Notes: generated by a model from the sequence alone, not told the origin. A stretch of DNA of 37,185 nt from Pseudomonadota bacterium (GCA_018240685.1 JAFEFG010000044.1:1-37185); one strand, 5' to 3'; counted from the stretch's first letter, positions 7,467 to 15,652 are shown. Numbers and translations: made by a program.

Positions 7467-8816
7467 TCAGTGGGCGTAGCGCGCCGCCGCCATGGCATAG
7501 CCGACCCGCCGTTCGGGTGCCACCGGATGGCGACCGGCCACGCGTTCCAGCATCAGCCGCACATCGTCGGCGCTTTCGGCCTTGAGCGCCGAATCGAGGA
7601 ACAGCTGTTCGAGCACGTCCTGCTGCGCGTGGCTGCCGCCCAGGAGATACATCTCGCTGACGATCGGCCGCAGATGCTTCAGCGCCTCCTCGTGGCGGCC
7701 CTGCTTGTGCGCCAGCACCGCCTCGCAGATGGGGAGGGCGACGTGGCCGACCAGCCGCGGGCCGAAGCCGTTGCCCTGGCCGACGGTGCGCATCGCCTCG
7801 ATCATGCGGTTGGCGGCCGCGGTGCGGCCGGTGGCGGCCAGCGCCATCATCCAGTGCGGCAAGGTGAAGGCCGACAGGCAGTCGCCGATGCGGGCCTCGG
7901 CCTTGTCGGCGATCTCGATCCAGCGGTTGCCGACATCGACGCCGTGGCGCTCGAGCCGGAACAGCATCGAGGCCGCGTTCTGGACGTCGATATACATGTC
8001 CGGCATCGCCTTCACGAGCGGCGACTCCATATCGCGGAAGCCTCTGTCGTAGAGCGACAGCACCTCGTCGAACTCGCGCCGTTCCAGATGGAACATGGCG
8101 CGGTGCCAGTAGAGATGATGCTTGAGGTTGTTGCCGCCCTCCCAGTTGGGTTCGAGCTTGCGCAGCCAGGCGATGCCCTCGCCGCGGCGGCCCTGCATCT
8201 CCAGCACGTGGGCGATGGCGTGTGCGCCCCACAGATCGCCGGGATCGACCTCGATCGCCTGGCGACCGGCGCTCTCGGCCAGCGTGTAGTTGCCGGCCTC
8301 CTCGTGGGCGAAGCAGCGGCAGGACAGCAGCATGCCCCAGCCCGGATATTCGTCGGACCAGTGCGGATAGACCTTCTCCACCTCGGCCTGCATCGTCTCG
8401 GGCCGGCCGAGCCAGAAGGCGTTGAAGTGGTGGAGCCGGAAGGCCAGCACGTCGTGCGGATGCTCGGTGGCGATATGCTCCCAGATCGCCAGCAGGCGAT
8501 CGAGGTCACCCTCGATCCATTTGGCGAGCGCCTCCGCGTGCGCGGCCTCGCGCGTCGTCATGCGCGAGGCGCGCTTGCGCGCCTCGGCGAGCGACTCGGC
8601 GGCGCCCGCCACGTTGGCCTGGTTGTAGGCCAGCATGTTGAAGTAGCCGCGCGCGACATGCGCCAGGGCGAAATCGGGATCGGCCTTCAGGGCCGTGCCG
8701 AGATGCCGCCCGGCATCGGTGCGGTACTTGAGATAGGCCATCGTCGCCCGGTCGAAGGCGTCAGCCGCCTCCGTCGAGTCGGTTGAGATGGCGAGCCCGT
8801 GCAGGTCCTTGTGCAT
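7467..8816 (-). CDS. TTC38-like tetratricopeptide repeat protein
   Basis: The 449-residue product resembles bacterial homologues of tetratricopeptide repeat protein 38. Helical pairs with TPR spacing run through the protein: DPDFALAHVARGYFNML, HAEALAKWIEGDLDRLLAIWEHI, PGWGMLLSCRCFAHEEAGNY, GDLWGAHAIAHVLEMQGRRG. It also has the family-typical NNLKHHLYWHRAMFHLERRE segment. There is no signal peptide, so it is expected in the cytoplasm. TPR proteins mediate protein contacts; no enzymatic role is established for this family to my knowledge. A GAGGGA ribosome site precedes the ATG. The amidase gene lies 18 bases upstream on the same strand, suggesting an amidase-TTC38 operon. Confidence 0.83.
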   Translation of the reverse strand: MHKDLHGLAISTDSTEAADAFDRATMAYLKYRTDAGRHLGTALKADPDFALAHVARGYFNMLAYNQANVAGAAESLAEARKRASRMTTREAAHAEALAKWIEGDLDRLLAIWEHIATEHPHDVLAFRLHHFNAFWLGRPETMQAEVEKVYPHWSDEYPGWGMLLSCRCFAHEEAGNYTLAESAGRQAIEVDPGDLWGAHAIAHVLEMQGRRGEGIAWLRKLEPNWEGGNNLKHHLYWHRAMFHLERREFDEVLSLYDRGFRDMESPLVKAMPDMYIDVQNAASMLFRLERHGVDVGNRWIEIADKAEARIGDCLSAFTLPHWMMALAATGRTAAANRMIEAMRTVGQGNGFGPRLVGHVALPICEAVLAHKQGRHEEALKHLRPIVSEMYLLGGSHAQQDVLEQLFLDSALKAESADDVRLMLERVAGRHPVAPERRVGYAMAAARYAH

Positions 8817-8834
8817 GGCGTTTCCCTCTTTGTA

Positions 8835-10358
8835 TTAGAGCGCGCTCGGCGCCAGTCCCGGCTTCGCCTTCGCGTTGAGCTTGGGCGGATGAGTCACGAT
8901 CGACTTCAGCGCCGGCACCGGCTTGGCGAGCTTCTTGAGATTGGGCAGCGGACGCGCCAGTTCCGGAACGGTCCTGAAGGCCTGCTCCATCGCATGCGCC
9001 GCGCCCAGCACCTCGCCGTCGCCGCGGAAGCGGCCGATGACCTGAAGGCCGAACGGCATGCCGTTGTGGTCGAAGCCGCAGGGCAGCGAGACGGCGGGGT
9101 TGGTGGCGAGCGAGATGATGTAGACCGTCGCCATCCAGTGGTAGTAGTTGCGCAGCTTCTTGCCGCCCATCTCGTCGATGTAGAGCTGCTTCCACGGGAA
9201 GGGCGAGAAGCCCACCGTCGGCGACAGGACGAGGTCGTAGTCGCGGTAGAGCTCCTGGAACTTGCGGAAGATGCTGGTCTGCTCCTGGTGTGCCCAGGCG
9301 AAGTCGGCCAGCGACATGCCAGCGCCGATCTCGTAGTTGGCGCGGATGTTGGGGCCGAGCTGGCTCTTGTCCTTCTCGTAGGCGTCGCGGTAGCGCGCCA
9401 CGAAGTTCACGGCGCGGATGACATCGAAGCAGCGGTGCACGTCGCCGAGCTCGAGATCGACCCGGTCGACGCGGCGGAACAGGTGCTTCATCGCCTTGAC
9501 CTTCTCGCGCATGGTGGCGCGGATGCCCTTCTCGACGGGCGCGGCGCTGAAGTCCTCCGTCCAGGCCACGCGCAGGCTGCCGAGATCGACCGGCCACGGC
9601 TCGGCGAAGGCGGCGCCGTCGACGGGGAACGACAGCGGGTCGCTGTCGTGCTGGCCGATCTGCGTGGCGAACAGCAGGCAGGTATCGGCGACGGTGCGGC
9701 CCATCGGGCCCAGCACCGAGATCGGCGTCCAGCCCATGGCACGCCGCTCGACGGCGACCATGCCCGGCGAGGGGCGGAAGCCCACGACGCCGCAATAGGC
9801 GGCCGGGTTGCGCAGCGAGCCGCCGGTGTCGGAGCCGGTGCAGACCGGCAGCATGTCGGTGGCGAGCGCGGCGGCCGAGCCGCCAGACGAACCGCCGGCA
9901 TTCAGCGTCGGATTGAACGGGTTGCCGGTGGCGCCCCACACCGGGTTGCGGCTGTTGGAGCCGGCGCCGAACTCCGGCACGTTGGTCTTGCCGACCACCA
10001 CCGCACCGGCGGCGCGCACGCGGCCCACCATCACATTGTCCCAGCTGGGCACGAAGTCGCGATAGAGGGGCGAGCCGTAGGTGGTGAGGAGGTCCTTGGT
10101 CTCCTCGAGATCCTTGATGCCGGTGGGCAGGCCGTGCAGCAGCGGCAGATCCTCGCCGCGGCGGACCGCCGTTTCGGCGGCCTTCGCTTCCTTGCGGGCG
10201 CGCTCCACGCACATGGCGGTGACGGCATTGACGGCCGGATTGAGTCTCTTGATGCGCTGCAGGCTCGCTTCCAGCAATTCGACCGGCGAAATTTCCTTGG
10301 TGCCGATACGGCGGCGCATTTCCACCGCGGATAGAGCGAGCAAATCTTCGTTGACCAT
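8835..10358 (-). CDS. Amidase of the amidase-signature family
   Basis: This 507-residue protein has the full amidase-signature catalytic set. Lys82 lies in LPTGIKDLEE, cis-Ser157 in the GGSSGGSAA loop, and nucleophile Ser181 in GSDTGGSLRNPA, with the correct 24-residue spacing between the two serines. Such enzymes hydrolyse carboxylic amides to acid plus ammonia; the GatA paralogue acts in tRNA-Gln amidation. There is no gatB or gatC nearby, and the C-terminal region (EMGGKKLRNYYHWMATVY, then NPAVSLPCGF) is that of stand-alone amidases. The Lys/Pro-rich C-terminal tail is an extension. The substrate is unknown. It diverges from the thiolase gene and is probably co-transcribed with the TTC38-like gene downstream. 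Confidence 0.93.
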   Translation of the reverse strand: MVNEDLLALSAVEMRRRIGTKEISPVELLEASLQRIKRLNPAVNAVTAMCVERARKEAKAAETAVRRGEDLPLLHGLPTGIKDLEETKDLLTTYGSPLYRDFVPSWDNVMVGRVRAAGAVVVGKTNVPEFGAGSNSRNPVWGATGNPFNPTLNAGGSSGGSAAALATDMLPVCTGSDTGGSLRNPAAYCGVVGFRPSPGMVAVERRAMGWTPISVLGPMGRTVADTCLLFATQIGQHDSDPLSFPVDGAAFAEPWPVDLGSLRVAWTEDFSAAPVEKGIRATMREKVKAMKHLFRRVDRVDLELGDVHRCFDVIRAVNFVARYRDAYEKDKSQLGPNIRANYEIGAGMSLADFAWAHQEQTSIFRKFQELYRDYDLVLSPTVGFSPFPWKQLYIDEMGGKKLRNYYHWMATVYIISLATNPAVSLPCGFDHNGMPFGLQVIGRFRGDGEVLGAAHAMEQAFRTVPELARPLPNLKKLAKPVPALKSIVTHPPKLNAKAKPGLAPSAL

Positions 10359-10438
10359 TGATCCCCCTGGGTTGGCGCAACCTTAGCCCTTCCCGTTTCG
10401 TCGAGGGAAGGGCACGATAGCCGCGGAGGAAACGAAGC

Positions 10439-11599
10439 ATGGCGCACGGCTTACGCGAAAAGGCCGCGATCAGTGGCATTGGCGAGACGGCCTATACCCG
10501 CGGCACGACCAAGAGCGCGCTGGCGCTGCAGCTGGAGGCAAGCCTGGCCGCGATCGCCGACGCCGGATTGAGTCCGCGCGATATCGACGGCGTGATCCCC
10601 TATTTTCCCGGCGGCGGCATCGCCGAGGACTTCATCGCCAACTTCGGCATTACCGATCTCGCCCTGTCGGCCTTCGTCCCGATGGGCGGCGCCACCTGCG
10701 TGGCGGCGCTGCAGACCGCTGTCATGGCGGTGGCGACCGGCGTCTGCCGGAACGTGCTGATCTCGGTCGGCCGCACCGGCTATTCGGGCGCGCGCGTGAG
10801 CACGCGGCTGCAGCAGTTCCCGCAATTTGCCCTCGCGGCGGAGTTCGAGGCCCCGATCGGCATCTTCGCGCCGGCCCAGCTCTACGCGCCCGGCGCGCGT
10901 CGGCACATGGAGCTCTACGGCACGCGTTCGCGCCACTTCGCCGAGGTCGCCGTCGTCACGCGCCAGCACGCGATGCTGAACGGCAATGTCGTCATGAACA
11001 AGCCGCTCACCGTGGAGGAGCACCAGGCCTCGCGCATGATCGCCGATCCGTTCCGCCTGTTCGACTGCAGCCTCGAGAGCGACGGCGGCGCGGCCGTGGT
11101 CGTGAGCGCGGCCGAGCACGCGCGCGACCTGAAGAAGCCGCTGGTCACCATCATGGGCGTGGCCGAGGGCCATCCCGAGTCGCCGGCATCGATCGCCCAG
11201 CGTCCGGACCTGCTGGAGTTCGGCCTCGCCAAGGCGGCGCCGCGCGCCTATGCGATGGCCGGCGTCGGGCCGCAGGACATCGACGTGGCCGAGATCTACG
11301 ACTGCTTCACCTTCACGGTGATCAACCAGCTCGAGCTGCTGGGCTTCTGCAAGAAGGGCGAGGGCGGACCGTTCGTGATGGACGGACGCATCGCGCTGGG
11401 CGGCGACCTGCCGATCAACACCCATGGCGGATTGCTGAGCCAGGGCCATGTCGTCGGCCTCAACCATGTGATCGAGCTGACCCGCCAGCTGCGCCGCGAG
11501 GCCGGCAAGGCGCAGGTCGCGGAGGCGGAGGTCGGGCTCGTCACCGGCTACGGCGACATGGGCGACGGCTCGCTCGCCATCCTGAGGAGGGCGGCATGA
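10439..11599 (+). CDS. SCP2/SCPx-type thiolase-fold acyltransferase
   Basis: The 386-residue protein is a thiolase-superfamily member of the lipid-transfer (SCPx) type: AISGIGETAYTRG start, nucleophile Cys87 in GGATCVAALQTA, VAEIYDCFTFTVINQLELLGFC, and the C-terminal NTHGGLLSQGHVVGLNH with the conserved His. The usual second catalytic Cys of degradative thiolases is not evident, as is common in this subgroup. It is paired with a DUF35 protein through a 4-base ATGA overlap, the standard arrangement in which the small zinc/OB protein binds and assists the thiolase. A role in thiolytic or retro-aldol cleavage of an acyl-CoA side chain is inferred; the substrate is unknown. GCGGAGGA precedes the start. 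Confidence 0.9.
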   Translation: MAHGLREKAAISGIGETAYTRGTTKSALALQLEASLAAIADAGLSPRDIDGVIPYFPGGGIAEDFIANFGITDLALSAFVPMGGATCVAALQTAVMAVATGVCRNVLISVGRTGYSGARVSTRLQQFPQFALAAEFEAPIGIFAPAQLYAPGARRHMELYGTRSRHFAEVAVVTRQHAMLNGNVVMNKPLTVEEHQASRMIADPFRLFDCSLESDGGAAVVVSAAEHARDLKKPLVTIMGVAEGHPESPASIAQRPDLLEFGLAKAAPRAYAMAGVGPQDIDVAEIYDCFTFTVINQLELLGFCKKGEGGPFVMDGRIALGGDLPINTHGGLLSQGHVVGLNHVIELTRQLRREAGKAQVAEAEVGLVTGYGDMGDGSLAILRRAA

Positions 11600-12021
11600 G
11601 CCAGGTTGCGACTCCGCCGGCCCCGGAACGGCCGCTGCCGACGCCGACGCGCGAAAGCCAGCCCTACTGGGACGGCCTGCGCGAAGGCCGCTTCATGCTG
11701 CAGCACTGCGCGGCGTGCGGGAAGGTGCGGCACTATCCACGGCCGGTCTGCCCGCACTGCTTCTCCATGGAGAGCGAATGGCGCGAGGCCTCGCGCGACG
11801 GCGTGATCCACAGCTGGACGGTGTGCCATCACCCGTTCAACTTCTTCTTCAAGCAGATGACGCCCTACATCGTGGCGCTGGTCGACATGGAGGCGGGCGT
11901 GCGCGTGAACGCGCCGCTGCGGGGCATCGCCGAGGAAGATCTCCGCATCGGCACGCGCGTGCGCATGGCCTTCGAACCGGCGACCAGGGACGTGACCCTG
12001 CCCTGTTTCGAGCCCGCCTGA
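11596..12021 (+). CDS. DUF35 zinc-ribbon/OB-fold protein, thiolase partner
   Basis: This 141-residue protein has a rubredoxin-like zinc ribbon with Cys38, Cys41, Cys52 and Cys55 (CAAC ... CPHC). An OB fold follows (GVIHSWTVCHHPF ... TPYIVALVDMEAGVRVNAPL ... GTRVRMAFEP). The N-terminal helix SQPYWDGLREGRFMLQHC is typical. Family members form complexes with SCP2-type thiolases or with HMG-CoA-synthase-like and MaoC-like enzymes and are needed for their activity. The start overlaps the stop of the thiolase gene by 4 bases, indicating coupled, probably stoichiometric, synthesis. Confidence 0.93.
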   Translation: MSQVATPPAPERPLPTPTRESQPYWDGLREGRFMLQHCAACGKVRHYPRPVCPHCFSMESEWREASRDGVIHSWTVCHHPFNFFFKQMTPYIVALVDMEAGVRVNAPLRGIAEEDLRIGTRVRMAFEPATRDVTLPCFEPA

Positions 12022-12321
12022 TCGCGAGATCGTGACGAGCGTGCAGGCCGCCGTTCGTGGAAGGATTTGCCGCGGCCTGCGGGCGCGGTAGCCGCTTTTT
12101 CCAGCGGCCCGATTCCACTTGAATCCGGTGTGGGCTCCGGCCATGTCCCGCTGCCCGCCGGACAGGAAGGAAAGCCGCGGCGGATGAGGACGGCAGGTCG
12201 CGGCCGGGCGCCGGGGCGTTCGCCGCCTGCCACGCGAAGGCCACGATGAACGCGGATGATCCGCGCGGATGATTCGACGGAAACGGCGGCCGGCAGGGCA
12301 GGGTGGCGAGGAGAGAGGACG
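12022..12321. other. 300-base intergenic region before soxY with inverted repeats
   Basis: No convincing gene is present. The region holds a 9-bp perfect inverted repeat GCAGGCCGC/GCGGCCTGC (12043-12051/12072-12080), which could end the thiolase-DUF35 transcript. It also holds a hairpin GCCGCT-TTTTCC-AGCGGC (12091-12108) and a short dyad GATTC-N5-GAATC (12111-12125). The dyad has the general form bound by ArsR-type repressors of sulfur-oxidation genes, but I cannot show that it is such a site. A promoter for the sox genes must lie here or upstream; no clear -35/-10 pair was found. Confidence 0.5.
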
Positions 12322-12765
12322 ATGACGAGACTTGCTTCCCTGACCAGGCGCTCGGCGCTGGCGGCGATCGCGGCCGCGATCGCGGCGCGCAACGCCGGGG
12401 CGACGCCGGACGAGACGCGCGCCTGGCTGGCCGCGCAGGCCAAGGGCACGCCCCGGGAGGGCAGGGTGACGCTCAAGGCGCCGGAGATCGCCGAGAACGG
12501 CAATGCGGTACCGGTCACCGTCTCGGTCGAGAGCGAGATGAGCGAGACGTCCTACGTGAAGGCGCTCTATGTCGCCGCCGACGGCAATCCCAATCCCGGC
12601 GTCATCACCTATGAATTCACGCCGCTTGCCGGCAAGGCCGAGGTGCAGTTCCGCACCCGCCTCGCGCAGACGCAGAAGCTGATCGCGGTCGCGCAGATGA
12701 ACGACGGCTCGCTCTGGATGGCCAGCCGCGAGATCAAGGTCACGATCGGCGGCTGCGGCGGCTGA
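12322..12765 (+). CDS. soxY: Thiosulfate-oxidation carrier protein SoxY
   Basis: From the ATG at 12322 (AGGAGAGAGGA lies upstream) the product has 147 residues. It has a twin-arginine signal (LTRRSALAAIAAAIAA) and the diagnostic C-terminal GGCGG swinging arm. Cys145 carries the covalently bound sulfur intermediate. The central Ig-like region (ENGNAVPVTVSVES, PNPGVITYEFTPLAGKAEVQFRTRLAQTQKLIAVAQMNDG) matches SoxY. With SoxZ it forms the periplasmic SoxYZ carrier of the thiosulfate-oxidising multienzyme system; the complex is Tat-exported through the SoxY signal. An upstream in-frame ATG at 12256 would bury the signal and was rejected. Confidence 0.96.
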   Translation: MTRLASLTRRSALAAIAAAIAARNAGATPDETRAWLAAQAKGTPREGRVTLKAPEIAENGNAVPVTVSVESEMSETSYVKALYVAADGNPNPGVITYEFTPLAGKAEVQFRTRLAQTQKLIAVAQMNDGSLWMASREIKVTIGGCGG

Positions 12766-12778
12766 GCGGGAGGATCCC

Positions 12779-13108
12779 ATGTCCGACGACATCAAGCCGC
12801 GCCTGCGCGTGCCGGCCACCGCCACCAAGGGCGAGGTGGTCGAGGTCAAGACGCTGGTCACCCATCCGATGGAGAACGGCCTGCGCAAGGACGCCGACGG
12901 CAAGGTCGTGCCGCGCCTGATCGTGAACGCGCTCAAGGTCGCCTACAACGACAAGCCGGTCCTCGACGTGAAGCTCGAGCCCGCGATCGCCGCCAATCCG
13001 TTCCTCTCCTTCTTCGTGCGGGTGGAGGAAAGCGGCACGCTCAGGCTCACCTGGACCGACGACCGCAGCCAGTCGTGGACGGCCGAGAGCAGGATCGAGG
13101 TCTCGTGA
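12779..13108 (+). CDS. soxZ: Sulfur-oxidation protein SoxZ
   Basis: This 109-residue protein matches SoxZ. It has PRLRVPATATKGEVVEVKTLVTHPMENGLR near the N-terminus and an FFVRVEESGTLRLTWTDDRS segment near the end. It has no signal peptide, as expected because it is exported as a partner of Tat-targeted SoxY. Its Ig-like fold supports the SoxY arm in presenting the sulfur-loaded cysteine to SoxAX, SoxB and SoxCD. It is 13 bases downstream of soxY with GGGAGGA before its ATG, and soxB follows 4 bases after its stop, so the three genes form one operon. Confidence 0.96.
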   Translation: MSDDIKPRLRVPATATKGEVVEVKTLVTHPMENGLRKDADGKVVPRLIVNALKVAYNDKPVLDVKLEPAIAANPFLSFFVRVEESGTLRLTWTDDRSQSWTAESRIEVS

Positions 13109-13112
13109 CGCC

Positions 13113-14822
13113 ATGACCGGCCTCGGCCGTCGCGAACTGCTGCAGGTGGCCGCGGCCACGGCTGCGCTTGCCGTCACCCGTCCGGGCCTGGCGCAGGACC
13201 GTTTTCCGCGACAGGACGACCTGCTGCGCTTCGAGGCGACGGGGCAGGTGACGCTGCTCAACTTCACCGATCTGCATGCGCAACTCGTGCCGCTCTATTT
13301 CCGCGAGCCGTCGGCCAATATCGGCGTCGGCAAGGCGCGCGGCCTGCCGCCTCATCTCGTCGGCGAGGCGCTGCTCGACGCCTACGGTATCCGGCGTGAC
13401 GGGTACGACGCCTATGCGCTGGCCTGTACCGACTTCGAGTCGCTGGCGCGCAGCTTCGGGCGCCTGGGCGGGCTCGATCGCATCGCCACCCTGATCGGGG
13501 CGATCCGTGCCGAGCGCCCCGGCAAGGTGCTGCTGCTCGACGGCGGCGACAGCTGGCAGGGCAGCTACACGGCGCTGCAGAACAAGGGCGCCGACATGGT
13601 GCGCCTGATGAACGCGCTCAAGGTCGACGCCATGACCGCGCACTGGGAGTTCACCTACGGCGCCGAGCGCGTGCAGGCGCTGATCAAGCAGCTCGAATTC
13701 CCGTTCCTCGCCGGCAACGTGAAGGACGCCACCTGGGGCGATCCGGTCTTCAAGCCCTCGGCCGTGTTCGAGCGCGGCGGCGTGCGCGTCGGCGTGATCG
13801 GCCAGGCCTTCCCCTACACGCCGATCGCCAATCCCCGCTACATGATCCCGGACTGGTCGTTCGGCATCGAGGAGGAGAAGCTTGCCGCCCATGTCGCGGC
13901 GCTGCGTGCCGACGGCGTCGATTTGGTGGTGCTGCTGAGCCACAACGGCTTCGACGTCGACCGCAAGCTTGCGGGCCGCGTGAAGGGCATCGACGTGATC
14001 CTGACCGGCCACACGCACGACGCCCTGCCGCGGCCGGTGAAGGTCGGCGACACGCTGCTGGTCGCCGCCGGCAGCCACGGCAAGTTCCTCGCCCGGCTCG
14101 ATCTCGAGGTGCGCGACAAGCGGATCCAGAATTACGCTTTCCGGCTGATCCCCGTCCTGGCCGACGTGATCGATCCCGATCCCGAGATGGCCGGCCTGAT
14201 CCGCGAGGTGCGCACGCCGCACGAGGCCGCGCTGGACAAGGTGGTGGGCTATACCGAATCGCTGCTGTACCGGCGCGGCAACTTCAACGGCACCTTCGAC
14301 GACCTGATCTGCCAGGCGCTGCTGGCGGGGCGCGACGCGGAGATCGCGCTGTCGCCGGGGTTCCGCTGGGGCGCGAACCTGCTGCCGGATCAGGAGATCC
14401 GCGCCGAGGACATCTTCAACCAGACCGCCATCACCTATCCCGCCGCCTATCGCACCGAGATGACCGGTGCCGCCTTGAAGGCGGCGATGGAGGACGTGGC
14501 CGACAATCTCTTCAACCCCGATCCCTACTACCAGCAGGGCGGCGACATGGTCCGCACCGGCGGGCTCTCCTACACGATCGATGTCGGCAAGCCGATGGGG
14601 CAGCGCATCTCCGACCTGACGCTCCTGCGCACGGGCGAGAGGATCGACGCCGGCAGGAAGTACACGGTGAGCGGCTGGGCCTCGATCGACGAGGGCGTCG
14701 AAGGGCCCGCCGTCTACGACGTGGTGACGAAATACGTCGAGGCCCTCAAGCGCGTACGGCTGGAGCCCAACCGCCAGGTGAAGGTGGTGGGGGCCGACGC
14801 TGCGGGATACGAACCGGCCTGA
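13113..14822 (+). CDS. soxB: Thiosulfohydrolase SoxB
   Basis: The 569-residue protein is a di-manganese 5'-nucleotidase-family enzyme. It hydrolyses the terminal sulfone from SoxY-bound cysteine S-thiosulfonate, releasing sulfate in the periplasm. Metal-site motifs are visible: FTDLHAQ (Asp53, His55), LLDGGDSWQG (Asp146), the SoxB-typical HWEFTYG (His177), LLSHNGFDVD and LTGHTHDALP. The C-terminal nucleotidase domain contains NFNGTFDDL and LSPGFRWGANLLP. The start MTGLGRRELLQVAAATAALA is a twin-arginine signal with cleavage near LAQ. It is close to the usual SoxB length and follows soxZ directly. Confidence 0.97.
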   Translation: MTGLGRRELLQVAAATAALAVTRPGLAQDRFPRQDDLLRFEATGQVTLLNFTDLHAQLVPLYFREPSANIGVGKARGLPPHLVGEALLDAYGIRRDGYDAYALACTDFESLARSFGRLGGLDRIATLIGAIRAERPGKVLLLDGGDSWQGSYTALQNKGADMVRLMNALKVDAMTAHWEFTYGAERVQALIKQLEFPFLAGNVKDATWGDPVFKPSAVFERGGVRVGVIGQAFPYTPIANPRYMIPDWSFGIEEEKLAAHVAALRADGVDLVVLLSHNGFDVDRKLAGRVKGIDVILTGHTHDALPRPVKVGDTLLVAAGSHGKFLARLDLEVRDKRIQNYAFRLIPVLADVIDPDPEMAGLIREVRTPHEAALDKVVGYTESLLYRRGNFNGTFDDLICQALLAGRDAEIALSPGFRWGANLLPDQEIRAEDIFNQTAITYPAAYRTEMTGAALKAAMEDVADNLFNPDPYYQQGGDMVRTGGLSYTIDVGKPMGQRISDLTLLRTGERIDAGRKYTVSGWASIDEGVEGPAVYDVVTKYVEALKRVRLEPNRQVKVVGADAAGYEPA

Positions 14823-14846
14823 AGCGGCCGCGCCAAGGAGACTGCG

Positions 14847-15296
14847 ATGCGAAGACGAGCCCTTTTCCTGACGAGCCTGCCGCTTGCGTTGGCGGCACTG
14901 CCGGCCCTCGCCGCCGGCAAGGCGCATCGGCTGGCCCTGCAGATCAGCGACGACACGCCGGAAAAGATGAACGCGGTGCTGAACGTGGCGGCCAACGTGG
15001 CCCGCTACTATGCGCAGAAGGGTGAGGAGGTCGAGATCCGCATCGTCGCCTTCAACGCCGGGCTGAACATGCTGCGCACCGACCGCTCGCCGGTGCTGGC
15101 GCGGCTGAAGTCGATGTCGGAAAGCTTCCCCGATCTCCGCTTCGAGGCCTGCGCCAATACCCGCGAGGGCATGGCCCGCCAGGAGGGCAAGAAGCCGGAC
15201 GAGATCCCGCTCTTCGCCGGAGCCAAGGTCGTGCCGTCCGGCGCCGTCGAGCTGATGGAGCTCAACGAGCAGGGCTGGACCGTCCTGCGGCCCTGA
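14847..15296 (+). CDS. Exported DsrE/DsrF-like sulfur-carrier family protein
   Basis: The 149-residue protein starts with MRRRALFLTSLPLALAALPA, a Sec-like signal with cleavage near LAA (residue 23). The mature part has the DsrE/F fold pattern: LALQISDDTPEKMNAVLNVAANVARYY, then EIRIVAFNAGLNML. Cys102 lies in FEACANTREGM, the position of the sulfur-binding Cys of the family. The end, PSGAVELMELNEQGWTVLRP, is family-typical. Cytoplasmic DsrE proteins relay persulfide sulfur; exported homologues next to sox genes are less well understood. It sits 24 bases after soxB with AAGGAG before its ATG. A periplasmic sulfur-transfer role with SoxYZ is inference. Confidence 0.85.
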   Translation: MRRRALFLTSLPLALAALPALAAGKAHRLALQISDDTPEKMNAVLNVAANVARYYAQKGEEVEIRIVAFNAGLNMLRTDRSPVLARLKSMSESFPDLRFEACANTREGMARQEGKKPDEIPLFAGAKVVPSGAVELMELNEQGWTVLRP

Positions 15297-15318
15297 TCCG
15301 AGGATCGCGGTCCTCCCG

Positions 15319-15360
15319 CCTGCATTGGGCGGCCTGCATTGGGCGACTCGCATCGGGCGA
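15319..15360 (+). repeat. Three tandem 14-base repeats
   Basis: CCTGCATTGGGCGG (15319-15332), CCTGCATTGGGCGA (15333-15346) and CTCGCATCGGGCGA (15347-15360) follow one another without spacers. The first two differ only at the last base; the third has diverged at three further positions. The array is non-coding and starts about 22 bases past the DsrE-like gene. Confidence 0.75.
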
Positions 15361-15434
15361 TAGGGACCGGAATCGCTATAGCGAGCCTCGCGGCGGTACC
15401 ATCACCACCATGATGGTGATGCGATCTGCGCTTT

Positions 15435-15460
15435 CAGGAGGGCGGTTACCTCGCGGTAAC
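15435..15460 (+). terminator. Rho-independent terminator downstream of the sox cluster
   Basis: GTTACC-TCGC-GGTAAC (15435-15450) forms a 6-bp stem with a tetraloop. It is followed by G, then TTTTT, A and TTT. This is a conventional terminator layout on the plus strand, about 140 bases after the stop of the DsrE-like gene. The stem is short, so efficiency may be modest. Confidence 0.55.
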
Positions 15461-15652
15461 GTTTTTATTTCCCTTTTTAAAAGGGGAACCGGAACGTTTT
15501 CGCGTCCGTCAAGCCCGTCGCGGCGGTCACAGGCGAGGGCCCGGCAACACCTCCCGAAGCGGGGCGCGGCCGCGTCGACGGCAAATTCGATGCCATCGCT
15601 GTGCCGATATTCGCATCTGCTTCATGATGTCCGGCGAGTGGACCCGATCATC

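Larger units (their letters stand above)
15297..15652. other. 356-base intergenic region rich in symmetric elements
   Basis: No gene is supported here. The region contains, in order, a triplicated 14-base repeat (15319-15360), the perfect palindrome TCGCTATAGCGA (15373-15384), an inverted repeat CATCACCA-N6-TGGTGATG (15400-15421), a terminator-like hairpin with T run (15435-15460) and an AT-rich dyad CCCTTTT-T-AAAAGGG (15471-15485). The AT-rich patch stands out from the local GC-rich background. It separates the sox cluster from the ABC transporter operon and probably contains the end of the first and the promoter of the second. Confidence 0.6.

Noticed and set aside
8835..10358. gatA (tRNA-Gln amidotransferase subunit A)
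   Set aside because: The amidase signature fits, but gatB/gatC are absent nearby, and the C-terminal region resembles stand-alone amidases.
12067..12249. 60-codon open frame before soxY
   Set aside because: No ribosome site, Pro/Arg/Gly-rich composition, and it overlaps two inverted repeats.
15319..15360. CRISPR-like array
   Set aside because: The 14-base units are directly adjacent without spacers and too short for CRISPR repeats; it is a simple tandem repeat.
15410..15652. N-terminal extension of the PotB-like permease
   Set aside because: The frame is open, but the extra 81 residues cross a terminator-like hairpin and several palindromes and do not resemble the permease family.
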